A stretch of DNA of 16,559 nt from Hyphomicrobiales bacterium (GTDB lineage: Bacteria > Pseudomonadota > Alphaproteobacteria > Rhizobiales > Beijerinckiaceae): NCBI GenBank assembly GCA_027489835.1, contig JAIXZF010000076.1, positions 1 through 16,559 on the forward strand, written 5' to 3'. A program made the translations under genes and the position numbers. Below, in pieces: positions 1-5,558 of the stretch. The notes below the pieces were generated by a model. It did no database searches, was not told the origin of the DNA, and was given only the letters and a program-made list of their open reading frames with translations. Positions within the stretch are counted from its first letter, which is position 1. Every line of letters begins with the position of its first letter.

Positions 1-720
1 GATGTCGGCGCCCTGCTTCAGCGGGGTCTGGAAGACGGGTCCGAGCAGCGTGTTGTCGCAGATCACCATGGGCCTGACGCCCTCCTGCTTCGCCGCGACC
101 TCCTCGGCCACGGCGCGGATCAGCGCCACGTCGACCAGCGTGTTGAGCGGGTTTGAGGGCGTCTCGATCATGATGACGGAGAGCTTGCCCTTGCGCTTCT
201 TCGCGAGGGACAGCGCCTCGCGCGCGGCGGCACGCACCGCGCCGCCCGAAAGGCCATCCGCGAAGCCGATTCCCGCCATGCCGAAGCTGGCCAGCGTCTT
301 CGTCACCAGCGTCTCGGTGCCGCCATAGAGCGGCTGCGAATGCAGGATCACGTCGTTCGGCCGCGCATAGGCCATGATGGTGGTGGCGATCGCCGCCATG
401 CCGGAGGCGAAGAGCAGTCCCGCCTCGGCCTGTTCGTAGACCGCGAGCCTGTCCTCGACGATTTCGGAATTGGGGTGGTTGAAGCGCGAATAGACGAGGC
501 CGGCGGCCTCGCCCTCGGGCGCTGCCTTGCGCCCGGCCACGACGTGGAAGAACGCCTCGCCATCCTCGGCGGATTTGAACACAAACGTCGAGGTGAGGAA
601 GACCGGCGGCTTGACCGCGCCCTCGGAGAGCAGCGGATCATAGCCGTAGCCGAGCATCATGGTTTCGGGATGGAGCGGGTGATTGCCGATCCGATCCTTG
701 GAGTAACGGGCCTTGGACAT
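1..720 (-). CDS. Cystathionine gamma-synthase/lyase-family PLP enzyme (3' end cut by window)
   Basis: This is a fold-type I PLP enzyme of the Cys/Met metabolism family (cystathionine gamma-synthase, gamma-lyase, methionine gamma-lyase), cytosolic, acting in transsulfuration or methionine breakdown. Reading starts at ATG 720 with a GGAG ribosome-binding site about 8 nt upstream, and 240 residues are visible without a stop before the window ends. Family marks are YSRFNHPN (77-84), the S-G-M stretch (106-108) that contacts PLP phosphate, PLYGG (130-134), ETPSNPL (186-192) and D222 in CDNT, the usual partner of the pyridine nitrogen. The Schiff-base lysine is expected shortly beyond the edge and is not seen. 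A short insertion of about 10 residues (65-75) precedes YSRF, as in the longer 'cystathionine gamma-synthase family' proteins of about 425 residues. The exact substrate cannot be assigned from this half. A weak -10-like TACACT lies at 743-748. Confidence 0.9.
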   Translation of the reverse strand, partial: MSKARYSKDRIGNHPLHPETMMLGYGYDPLLSEGAVKPPVFLTSTFVFKSAEDGEAFFHVVAGRKAAPEGEAAGLVYSRFNHPNSEIVEDRLAVYEQAEAGLLFASGMAAIATTIMAYARPNDVILHSQPLYGGTETLVTKTLASFGMAGIGFADGLSGGAVRAAAREALSLAKKRKGKLSVIMIETPSNPLNTLVDVALIRAVAEEVAAKQEGVRPMVICDNTLLGPVFQTPLKQGADI

Positions 721-800
721 GGGGATTCTCCGGGTTGATGCCAGTGTAGCCGGTTGAACGGGGCTGGTCCCCCGGAAATGCCGTGTCCCCACTTCCCGTC

Positions 801-857
801 TTTGCGAGCCAGGCGAAGGAACGTGCAGTTGCTTTGGGTTGCTTCGCTGCGCAAGCG
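801..857. repeat. Degenerate palindromic intergenic repeat (REP-like)
   Basis: The stretch reads as an imperfect inverted repeat. The left arm begins TTGCGAGC and continues to GCGAAGGAAC (802-822). The right arm (836-857) is GGGTTGCTTCGC followed by TGCGCAAGCG, whose complement reads TTGCGCAGCGAAGCAACCC. This resembles the TTGCGAGCGCAGCGAAGCAATCC-type intergenic repeats common in Rhizobiales genomes. It lies between two divergent genes and opens the MoxR reading frame upstream of its true ATG. The family assignment rests on memory of the motif; a genome-wide count would settle it. Confidence 0.55.
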
Positions 858-931
858 ATGCCGAGCAGGCCTGTCCTTGCCGCACGGCGCGACGCCCCTT
901 AGAACTGCGCCGCAGCCTCGAAAGTCAGCCC

Positions 932-1777
932 ATGCGCTTCACCGGCACCAAAAACTACGTCGCGACCGACGATCTCAGGATCGCGGTCAATGCCGCGATC
1001 ACGCTTCAGCGGCCGCTGTTGGTCAAGGGCGAGCCCGGCACCGGCAAGACCGTGCTGGCGGAGGAAATCGCGGCGGCGCTCAAGGCCCCGCTGATCACCT
1101 GGCATGTGAAGTCCACCACCAAGGCCCAGCAGGGGCTCTACGAATATGACGCCGTCAGCCGCCTGCGCGACAGCCAGCTCGGCGACGCGCGCGTGTCGGA
1201 CATCGGCAACTACATCAAGCGCGGCAAGCTCTGGGAGGCGTTCGCGGCGCCCGAGCGGCCCGTGCTGCTCATCGACGAGATCGACAAGGCCGACATCGAG
1301 TTTCCCAACGACCTGCTGCTCGAGCTCGACCGCATGGAGTTCCATGTCTACGAGACCGGCGAGACGATCAGGGCCGAGCGGCGCCCCGTCGTCATCGTGA
1401 CGTCGAACAACGAGAAGGAACTGCCCGACGCGTTCCTGCGCCGCTGCTTCTTCCACTACATCCGGTTTCCTGACGCCGAGACGATGCAGGCGATCATCGA
1501 CGTGCATTTCCCCGGCATCAAGAAGCGGCTGGTCGAGGAGGCGCTCAAGCTGTTCTTCGAGATCCGCGAGGTTCCGGGGGTCAAGAAGAAGCCGTCCACC
1601 TCCGAACTGCTCGACTGGCTGAAGCTGCTGGTCGCGGAGGACATCGGGCCGGAGACGCTGCGCGAGCGCGATCCGAGGAAGCTCATCCCTCCACTGCATG
1701 GCGCGCTGCTGAAGAACGAGCAGGATGTCAGCCTGTTCGAGAAGCTGGCCTTCATGACGCGGCGCGAAGGGCGGTAA
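932..1777 (+). CDS. MoxR-family AAA+ ATPase
   Basis: This is a 281-residue single-domain AAA+ ATPase of the MoxR type. Such chaperone-like ATPases act with a von Willebrand factor A (VWA/CoxE-like) partner to activate or load metals into target enzymes. Visible motifs are Walker A GEPGTGKT (33-40), Walker B VLLIDEID (111-118), sensor-1 TSNN (157-160) and an arginine-finger-like LRRC (169-172). ATG 932 is chosen because the conserved domain starts right there (FTGT..YVATDDL) and the upstream open frame runs through an intergenic repeat. The ribosome-binding site is poor (AAAG at 921-924). A weak promoter TTGCCG-N16-TTAGAA is possible at 877-904. In related genomes a VWA-domain gene usually follows directly, but here the next gene is a convergent TetR gene 14 bp away, so the partner must be elsewhere. 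Family call is firm, target unknown. Confidence 0.93.
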   Translation: MRFTGTKNYVATDDLRIAVNAAITLQRPLLVKGEPGTGKTVLAEEIAAALKAPLITWHVKSTTKAQQGLYEYDAVSRLRDSQLGDARVSDIGNYIKRGKLWEAFAAPERPVLLIDEIDKADIEFPNDLLLELDRMEFHVYETGETIRAERRPVVIVTSNNEKELPDAFLRRCFFHYIRFPDAETMQAIIDVHFPGIKKRLVEEALKLFFEIREVPGVKKKPSTSELLDWLKLLVAEDIGPETLRERDPRKLIPPLHGALLKNEQDVSLFEKLAFMTRREGR

Positions 1778-1791
1778 CGCGCCGGCCCGCG

Positions 1792-2373
1792 CTATGTCGC
1801 GAGCAGCCGCGTCGCCGCGCGGCGGGCATCAGCGAGCACATCGTCGCTGGCACTGCCAAGGGCGGCACGGCTGAGCACGATGGCGCCGACGACGAGGGCA
1901 AGCAGCGCGCGCGCCGTTCCGAGCCGGGCTGGCTCGGGGCCGATGCAACCGCCCGCAAGCAGCACGGCCGCCTCATCCAGCGCTTTCGCATACATCGCCC
2001 GCGTCGCCTCGCTCGATCGGGCGACATCGACGCTGAGGCTTGGCAGCAGGCAGCCATCCGCAACGGCGTCGCGATGCGCCGCGGACAGGTAGCGTTCGGC
2101 GAAGACCGCCGCCCAACCGCGCGGATCTTCGCCCGCAGCGTCCTCGATCTGGCAAATGCCCTTGATGAGCCGCTCCAGCCCCTCGGACACCACGGCCTCG
2201 AAGACCTCCGTCTTGGAGGCGAAATGGGCGTAGATCGCGCCCGAGCTCTGGCCGCTCGCCGCCGCGAGCGCGTCGATGCCGATACCCGCCAGACCCGCTT
2301 CGCGGAAGCGACGTCCAGCTGCAGCGACGATCGCGGCCCGGGCGGCCGCCTTCTGGGCAGGGGTCATGCGCAT
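1792..2373 (-). CDS. TetR/AcrR-family transcriptional regulator
   Basis: This is a 193-residue one-component repressor. The N-terminal helix-turn-helix lies at about residues 31-50 (IGIDALAAASGQSSGAIYAH), followed by the typical F-x-S-K-x-E-V-F segment. The C-terminal two thirds is an alpha-helical ligand/dimer domain with no recognisable ligand signature. Start ATG 2373 is the first methionine; a second in-frame ATG two codons later is possible. The gene is divergent from a DUF4267 membrane protein, and the 109-bp gap contains a 14-bp perfect inverted repeat (2386-2425). Autoregulation together with control of the neighbour is therefore the simplest model. It converges on the MoxR gene with a 14-bp gap. 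Ligand unknown. Confidence 0.92.
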   Translation of the reverse strand: MRMTPAQKAAARAAIVAAAGRRFREAGLAGIGIDALAAASGQSSGAIYAHFASKTEVFEAVVSEGLERLIKGICQIEDAAGEDPRGWAAVFAERYLSAAHRDAVADGCLLPSLSVDVARSSEATRAMYAKALDEAAVLLAGGCIGPEPARLGTARALLALVVGAIVLSRAALGSASDDVLADARRAATRLLAT

Positions 2374-2385
2374 GGTGTTTATTCG

Positions 2386-2425
2386 TAACGATCGTTCTTT
2401 TTAGATTGACGAAGAACGATCGTTA
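2386..2425. promoter_or_regulatory. Candidate TetR operator (14-bp perfect inverted repeat)
   Basis: Arms TAACGATCGTTCTT (2386-2399) and AAGAACGATCGTTA (2412-2425) are exact reverse complements separated by 12 bp. Each arm also contains the self-complementary 10-mer AACGATCGTT, so two dimers could bind. It lies between the divergent TetR and DUF4267 genes, and the right arm fills the spacer of the DUF4267 promoter, as expected for repression. Assignment to this TetR is inferred from position. Confidence 0.85.
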
Positions 2426-2433
2426 TCTATTAT
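2406..2433 (+). promoter_or_regulatory. Promoter of the DUF4267 gene
   Basis: TTGACG (2406-2411), a 16-bp spacer and TATTAT (2428-2433) form a near-consensus housekeeping-sigma promoter. The spacer is almost entirely the right arm of the inverted-repeat operator, so a bound repressor would block RNA polymerase. The predicted start near 2440 leaves a leader of about 43 nt to ATG 2483. Confidence 0.7.
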
Positions 2434-2482
2434 GCCGGGACGGCTGAGGCAAGCGCCGGGCCATAGGGGAAAGGACAACATC

Positions 2483-2905
2483 ATGAACCTCGTCACCGAT
2501 TTATCGCCACGCTACTGGCGCGCACCGGGCGTCGTCATTGCCCTCATCTGCGCCATCGCCTTTGTGGCGCTCGGGCTGCGGGCCATTCTCATTCCGGCTG
2601 TGACCTCTGCCGGCTTCGGCCTGCCGGCGCAGGAGGCGGCCAGCCAGGTCTGGGTGATGGTCTATGGCAGCCGCACCCTGCTGCTCGGCGTCTTCGCGCT
2701 GGCCTTGCTGATCCGGCGGCAACTGATCGCGGTCGCACTCCTGTTCAGCCTCGGCGCTCTCATGCCGATCTTCGACATGGCCGTGCTCTGGCGCTTCGGC
2801 GACCTTTCAGCCTTCGTCATGCGTCACAGCACGTTCATCCTCGTGCTGGGCATCGTCGCAGCGCTGCTCTGGCGCGATGTCCGGCGCGGCGTGGCACGCA
2901 TCTGA
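2483..2905 (+). CDS. DUF4267-type small integral membrane protein
   Basis: This protein has 140 residues and about four membrane segments (roughly 16-38, 52-78, 81-102 and 112-130). Its make-up and length match DUF4267 proteins of unknown function. Start ATG 2483 has a strong purine-rich ribosome-binding site (AGGGGAAAGGA, 2465-2475). It is divergent from a TetR gene, and its promoter overlaps the operator, so it is probably the main target of that repressor and is induced by the unknown ligand. No catalytic motif is visible. Such TetR-controlled membrane proteins sometimes take part in tolerance or redox adaptation, but nothing here proves that. Family call is from sequence character rather than a strict motif. 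Confidence 0.75.
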   Translation: MNLVTDLSPRYWRAPGVVIALICAIAFVALGLRAILIPAVTSAGFGLPAQEAASQVWVMVYGSRTLLLGVFALALLIRRQLIAVALLFSLGALMPIFDMAVLWRFGDLSAFVMRHSTFILVLGIVAALLWRDVRRGVARI

Positions 2906-2929
2906 CGAGCTTGCCTCAAGCGGCCAGCC

Positions 2930-3187
2930 TTACTTGTACCAGGCCTCCACCGGCCCGCTCAGCTTGATCGTCAGGGGGTTGCCGAAGCGGTCCTTCGACT
3001 TGCCGGCGGCGACGCGGACCCAGCCTTCCGAGATGCAGTATTCCTCGACGTCGGTGCGCTCCTTGCCGTTGAAGCGGATGCCGATCTCGCGCTGCAGCAC
3101 GGCCTCGTTGAAGTGCGGGCTGCGCGGGTTGACCGAGAGGCGATCGGGCAGGGCGGGGAGCTGGGGCTCGGCGGCGTCGGTCATCAT
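2930..3187 (-). CDS. DUF3297 family protein
   Basis: This small soluble protein of 85 residues matches the DUF3297 pattern closely: PDRLSVNPRSPHFNEAVL, then G-I-R-F-N-G, then VEEYCISEGWVRVAAGKS with a D-R-x-G-N-P-L-T-I-K-L ending. The function of the family is unknown. An in-frame TTG at 3196 could extend it by three residues, but ATG 3187 (followed by a second ATG) is preferred. It ends 24 bp from the stop of the convergent DUF4267 gene. A possible promoter is TTGGCG-N18-TATGTG (minus strand, 3274 to 3245). Confidence 0.9.
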   Translation of the reverse strand: MMTDAAEPQLPALPDRLSVNPRSPHFNEAVLQREIGIRFNGKERTDVEEYCISEGWVRVAAGKSKDRFGNPLTIKLSGPVEAWYK

Positions 3188-3330
3188 GTCACTCAAGATC
3201 GGGGCCAGGTTTCACGCCAGCCCGGAGGCGGCGGATTCGACCCCCACATAGGCCAAAGCTGCGCCTGACGCCAATGGGGCAGCCAGAGGGCAGGCAGGCT
3301 TGCACTTTCGGAGTAGTCAGAAAGGAGGCA

Positions 3331-3358
3331 TTGAACCGCTGCCGGAGGGCTTCAATAT
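3331..3358 (+). promoter_or_regulatory. Possible promoter of the small membrane protein gene
   Basis: TTGAAC (3331-3336), 16-bp spacer and CAATAT (3353-3358) lie about 60 bp before the ATG of the 32-residue reading frame. The -10 match is moderate (4 of 6). This would give a leader of about 50 nt ending in the AAAGGA ribosome-binding site. Confidence 0.35.
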
Positions 3359-3415
3359 CGGGCGGAGGCGGGACGCCGCGCCTGCTTCGCAGAGCGTTCC
3401 GGTCAAAGGACCACG

Positions 3416-3514
3416 ATGTTTCCGCACGACGCGATGACATGGTCCATCATGCTGGGCAATGCCGCCCTGCTGGTGGTTCTCTACGTGCTCATCAAGGGCC
3501 ACCGCGCCAGCTGA
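3416..3514 (+). CDS. Predicted 32-residue single-pass membrane microprotein
   Basis: A short reading frame starts at ATG 3416 behind a well-placed AAAGGA (3405-3410) and ends at TGA 3514. The peptide begins MFPHDAMTWS, has one hydrophobic helix from about residue 9 to 26 (ending LLVVLYVLI) and a basic tail KGHRAS. This fits the positive-inside rule with the C-terminus in the cytoplasm. A 10-bp GC hairpin begins 10 bp after the stop, so the gene has its own ribosome-binding site, membrane segment and end signal. I do not recognise a family. It sits alone between DUF3297 and DUF2852. Function unknown; roles of similar peptides include binding larger membrane complexes, but no partner is indicated here. 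Confidence 0.6.
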   Translation: MFPHDAMTWSIMLGNAALLVVLYVLIKGHRAS

Positions 3515-3523
3515 GCATGGAAA

Positions 3524-3547
3524 CGCCGCCCGGAGGGCCGGGCGGCG
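3524..3547. terminator. GC-rich hairpin, probable bidirectional terminator
   Basis: A 10-bp perfect stem (CGCCGCCCGG with CCGGGCGGCG) closes a 4-nt AGGG loop between the ends of the microprotein gene and the convergent DUF2852 gene. On the minus strand it is followed by a short TTT; no T-run follows on the plus strand, so efficiency there is uncertain. Confidence 0.6.
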
Positions 3548-3576
3548 GTGGTTGGTGACTTCAATCGATGTCCGGC

Positions 3577-4167
3577 TCAGGCGGCGGGCTTGTCGCCGTC
3601 GACGCTGCCCCTGGGAGCGTCCGCCTGCTGGCGCTCGGCTTCGCGCTTCGCCTCGCGCTCCTGCATGAAATGCTCGAACTCGGTGCGGTCCTTGGCGCGC
3701 TTGAGGTCGTCGAGGAAGGCGGCGAAAGCCTCCTGCTCCGCGACGAGCTTGCGGCGCTCCTCCTCGAGGCGGTCAAGCGTGGCGCGCTTGTAATCCTCGA
3801 AGACGGCGTTGCCCGAGTTGCGCGACAGGTCCCGCGAGGTCGAGGACCAGCCGCCGAAACCGCCACCCATGCCGCCGCCGCGCGGCCCGCCATGGGCATA
3901 GGCCGAACTCATCCGGATCTGGCGCGAGGACCAGATGTTCCAGGCCAGGATGGCGAAGCCGATCGGCGCGAACACGATGAAGCCGATGACCATCGCGGCG
4001 ATGTTCACGCCGGTCCAGCCATATTGCGGACGCCAGGAGGTCCAGTGACCGCCATCGCGGCCTTGCCACTCGCTGCGGCGCTGACGCCACTCATCCTTCA
4101 TCGCCCGCTTCTCCTCGCGCCATTGGCGTCGCATCTCGCCGCTCCAGCCTTGCCCACAGGATCCCAT
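3577..4167 (-). CDS. DUF2852 membrane-anchored coiled-coil protein
   Basis: This 196-residue protein matches the alphaproteobacterial DUF2852 family, whose function is unknown. In order it has a charged, Trp/Arg-rich N-terminus (1-50), one hydrophobic segment (about 54-77, containing FIVFAPIGFAILAWNI), a Gly-rich linker (93-107), and a charged helix from G-N-A-V-F-E-D-Y-K-R (119-128) to about 180 that looks like a coiled coil (LEEERRKL, LKRAKDRTEFEHFMQER). ATG 4167 is preferred because GGAG lies 7 nt upstream. A GTG at 4173 would have almost no spacing. It follows the TetR gene on the same strand after 86 bp but has its own promoter (4227 to 4199), with a repressor-type box at 4179-4198. The layout suggests an inducible inner-membrane protein controlled by that TetR. 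Confidence 0.88.
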   Translation of the reverse strand: MGSCGQGWSGEMRRQWREEKRAMKDEWRQRRSEWQGRDGGHWTSWRPQYGWTGVNIAAMVIGFIVFAPIGFAILAWNIWSSRQIRMSSAYAHGGPRGGGMGGGFGGWSSTSRDLSRNSGNAVFEDYKRATLDRLEEERRKLVAEQEAFAAFLDDLKRAKDRTEFEHFMQEREAKREAERQQADAPRGSVDGDKPAA

Positions 4168-4178
4168 CGCCACGCTCC

Positions 4179-4198
4179 ATGTTAATGTGACTTACATT
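4179..4198 (-). promoter_or_regulatory. TetR box upstream of DUF2852
   Basis: On the minus strand this reads AATGTAAGTCACATTAACAT. It matches 15 of 20 positions of the box at 4877-4896 that overlaps the TetR start codon, sharing AATGT and CATTAACAT. It begins directly after the -10 element, so a bound repressor would cover the transcription start. It also contains an AATGT/ACATT inverted pair (4184-4198). Confidence 0.7.
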
Positions 4199-4227
4199 TA
4201 CATAAAGAAGCGCGCGGCGGTTTTCAA
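4199..4227 (-). promoter_or_regulatory. Promoter of the DUF2852 gene
   Basis: On the minus strand, TTGAAA (4227-4222), a 17-bp spacer and TATGTA (4204-4199) give a good housekeeping-sigma promoter. The predicted start is near 4192, inside the repressor box, leaving a leader of about 25 nt that carries GGAG before ATG 4167. Confidence 0.65.
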
Positions 4228-4253
4228 GATCGGCTCTTCGGCATTGCCGCAAA

Positions 4254-4895
4254 TTAATCTGCCGAAGGCGCCTTGCCGGCCCCGCTGAGCGCGCCGCGCA
4301 CCAGGCGCTCGACGCCCTCGATCAGCAGTTCCTGTGGATTCACGCCAAAGCCTTTCTCGAGCTGGCCGCTTGCAGAGAGGAGCGCGACGCCGTGCGACAG
4401 CGCCCAGACCTGGCAGGCCAGCCTGACGGGATCGACGCCCTGCGGCGGCGGATCTCCGACTAGCGGCTTCAACGCCCTGACCAGCGCCTCGAAGCCGGTC
4501 TCGCCGATCTTCTCCGGGGAAGGGCCGGCGCCGCCGCCCATGAACATCGCAGCATAGGCGCCCGGTTCCTCGCGGGCGAAAGCCAGATAGGCGAGGCCCA
4601 TGGCGCGGAAGGCCGCGATGGGGTCGGAATGACCCTTGAGCGCGCCCGTCTGGCGCGCGGCGAAATCCTTGAAGCCGCCCAGCGCGACCTCGGCCAGCAG
4701 GGCGTCCTTGTCGCGGAAATGGCGATAGGGCGCGGCCGCGCTCACGCCCGCCCGGCGCGCGGCGTCGACCAGCGTGAAACCCTGCGCGCCGCGCTCGGTG
4801 AGCAGCTGGCGGGCGGCCTCGATCAGGGCGTCCCGGAGATTGCCGTGATGGTAGCCCTTCCGGGCCGAGAGATCCGATGTTAATGGCGTTGACAT
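4254..4895 (-). CDS. TetR/AcrR-family regulator with WHG-type C-terminal domain
   Basis: This 213-residue repressor has a Y-H-H-G-N-L-R-D-A-L entry (15-24) and a helix-turn-helix at about 40-60 (FTLVDAARRAGVSAAAPYRHF), followed by D-K-D-A-L-L. The C-terminal part contains the W-A-L-S-H-G signature of the WHG-type TetR ligand domain. ATG 4895 lacks a ribosome-binding site; instead a TTGCCA-N17-CACATA promoter places the transcription start on the A of the ATG, which predicts a leaderless message. A 20-bp box overlapping the start codon recurs in front of the DUF2852 gene, so autoregulation plus control of DUF2852 is likely. It is divergent from the sixA-ycjX-ycjF unit and separated from it by 135 bp. 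Ligand unknown. Confidence 0.92.
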   Translation of the reverse strand: MSTPLTSDLSARKGYHHGNLRDALIEAARQLLTERGAQGFTLVDAARRAGVSAAAPYRHFRDKDALLAEVALGGFKDFAARQTGALKGHSDPIAAFRAMGLAYLAFAREEPGAYAAMFMGGGAGPSPEKIGETGFEALVRALKPLVGDPPPQGVDPVRLACQVWALSHGVALLSASGQLEKGFGVNPQELLIEGVERLVRGALSGAGKAPSAD

Positions 4896-4896
4896 T
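4877..4896 (-). promoter_or_regulatory. TetR box overlapping its own start codon
   Basis: On the minus strand this reads AATGTCAACGCCATTAACAT and includes the ATG at 4895. It is a 15/20 match to the box at 4179-4198. Its position just after the -10 element suits autorepression. Confidence 0.65.
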
Positions 4897-4901
4897 GGGC
4901 C

Positions 4902-4930
4902 TATGTGGCCGATCGGATCGGGGCTGGCAA
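4902..4930 (-). promoter_or_regulatory. Promoter of the TetR gene (leaderless layout)
   Basis: On the minus strand TTGCCA (4930-4925), a 17-bp spacer and CACATA (4907-4902) precede the ATG by exactly six bases. The expected transcription start therefore coincides with the A of the start codon. No ribosome-binding site is present in the six bases between, which agrees with leaderless translation. Confidence 0.5.
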
Positions 4931-4962
4931 GGGCGGATCCTCCGGGCCAATGCCGGCCGCCA

Positions 4963-4992
4963 TTGGCAAGCCGTGCGCTCCATGACTATGTA
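4963..4992 (+). promoter_or_regulatory. Candidate promoter of the sixA-ycjX-ycjF unit
   Basis: TTGGCA (4963-4968), an 18-bp spacer and TATGTA (4987-4992) lie about 38 bp before ATG 5031. Five of six -35 bases match consensus. No TetR box copy overlaps it. Confidence 0.5.
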
Positions 4993-5030
4993 GCTGGAAC
5001 GCCAGCCCCGCCCTCCGGACTGTCTTTCCC

Positions 5031-5558
5031 ATGCGCCGTCTTCTCATCCTGCGCCATGCCAAATCGGACTGGCCCTCGGGCGTCACCGATTTCGAAAGGC
5101 CGCTGGCAGCGCGCGGGCGCATCGCGGCGCCGCTGATGGGCCGCTACCTGAAGGACGAAACGCTCATTCCCGATCTTGCCATCGTCTCGCCGGCGCTGCG
5201 CACCGTCGAGACCTGGGCGCTGGTGTCGGCCGAGCTGGGCGAGGCCGTGGAGAGCCGGCAGGAAGCCCGGATCTACGAAGCGCCCTACGAGACGCTGCTC
5301 GAGGTCGTGCGCGCGGTGCCGGCGAACGTCCGCACGCTGCTGCTCGTCGGGCACAATCCCGGCTCGGAGGAGCTGGCCGGCAGCCTCATCGGCTATGGCG
5401 ACCGCTTCGCCGCGCAGCGGATGCAGCGCAAATACCCCACTGCCGGGCTCGCCGTGCTCGATTTCGAGGAAGAGGGCTGGGCCGGCATCGCCGAGCGCTC
5501 GGCCCGGCTCGACCGTTTCGTCACGCCCGCCTCGCTCGGGAACGGGCCCGACGAATGA
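5031..5558 (+). CDS. SixA-type histidine phosphatase family protein
   Basis: This 175-residue cytosolic member of the histidine phosphatase (phosphoglycerate mutase-like) superfamily resembles SixA, which in E. coli dephosphorylates phosphohistidine on signalling or PTS phosphotransfer proteins. Visible residues are LRHAKSDW (7-14) with R8 and nucleophile H9, S-P-A-L-R-T (53-58) with R57, Y-E-A-P (82-85), and V-G-H-N-P (106-110) with H108. It is close to SixA length. ATG 5031 starts at the beta strand that carries RHA; no clear ribosome-binding site is seen. Its stop overlaps the next start (ATGA, 5555-5558), so it is translationally coupled to ycjX and heads a three-gene operon. The substrate is unknown. 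Confidence 0.9.
   Translation: MRRLLILRHAKSDWPSGVTDFERPLAARGRIAAPLMGRYLKDETLIPDLAIVSPALRTVETWALVSAELGEAVESRQEARIYEAPYETLLEVVRAVPANVRTLLLVGHNPGSEELAGSLIGYGDRFAAQRMQRKYPTAGLAVLDFEEEGWAGIAERSARLDRFVTPASLGNGPDE

Noticed and set aside
839..931. N-terminal extension of the MoxR ATPase
   Set aside because: It would translate part of an intergenic repeat, and the conserved domain starts at ATG 932.
1845..1862. TGGCAC at 1849 resembling a sigma-54 -24 element
   Set aside because: The -12 TTGC element is absent at the right spacing and the site lies inside the TetR coding region.
3331..3558. Plus-strand frame starting at TTG 3331 near an AAAGGAGG
   Set aside because: The spacing to the TTG is only two bases, the product is Arg/Gly-rich, and it overlaps the better-supported microprotein in another frame and the terminator hairpin.
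4889..4907. Plus-strand TTGACA (4889-4894) followed by TATGTG as a promoter for sixA
   Set aside because: Spacing between the two elements is about 7 bp, far too short; the TTGACA is part of the TetR box on the other strand.
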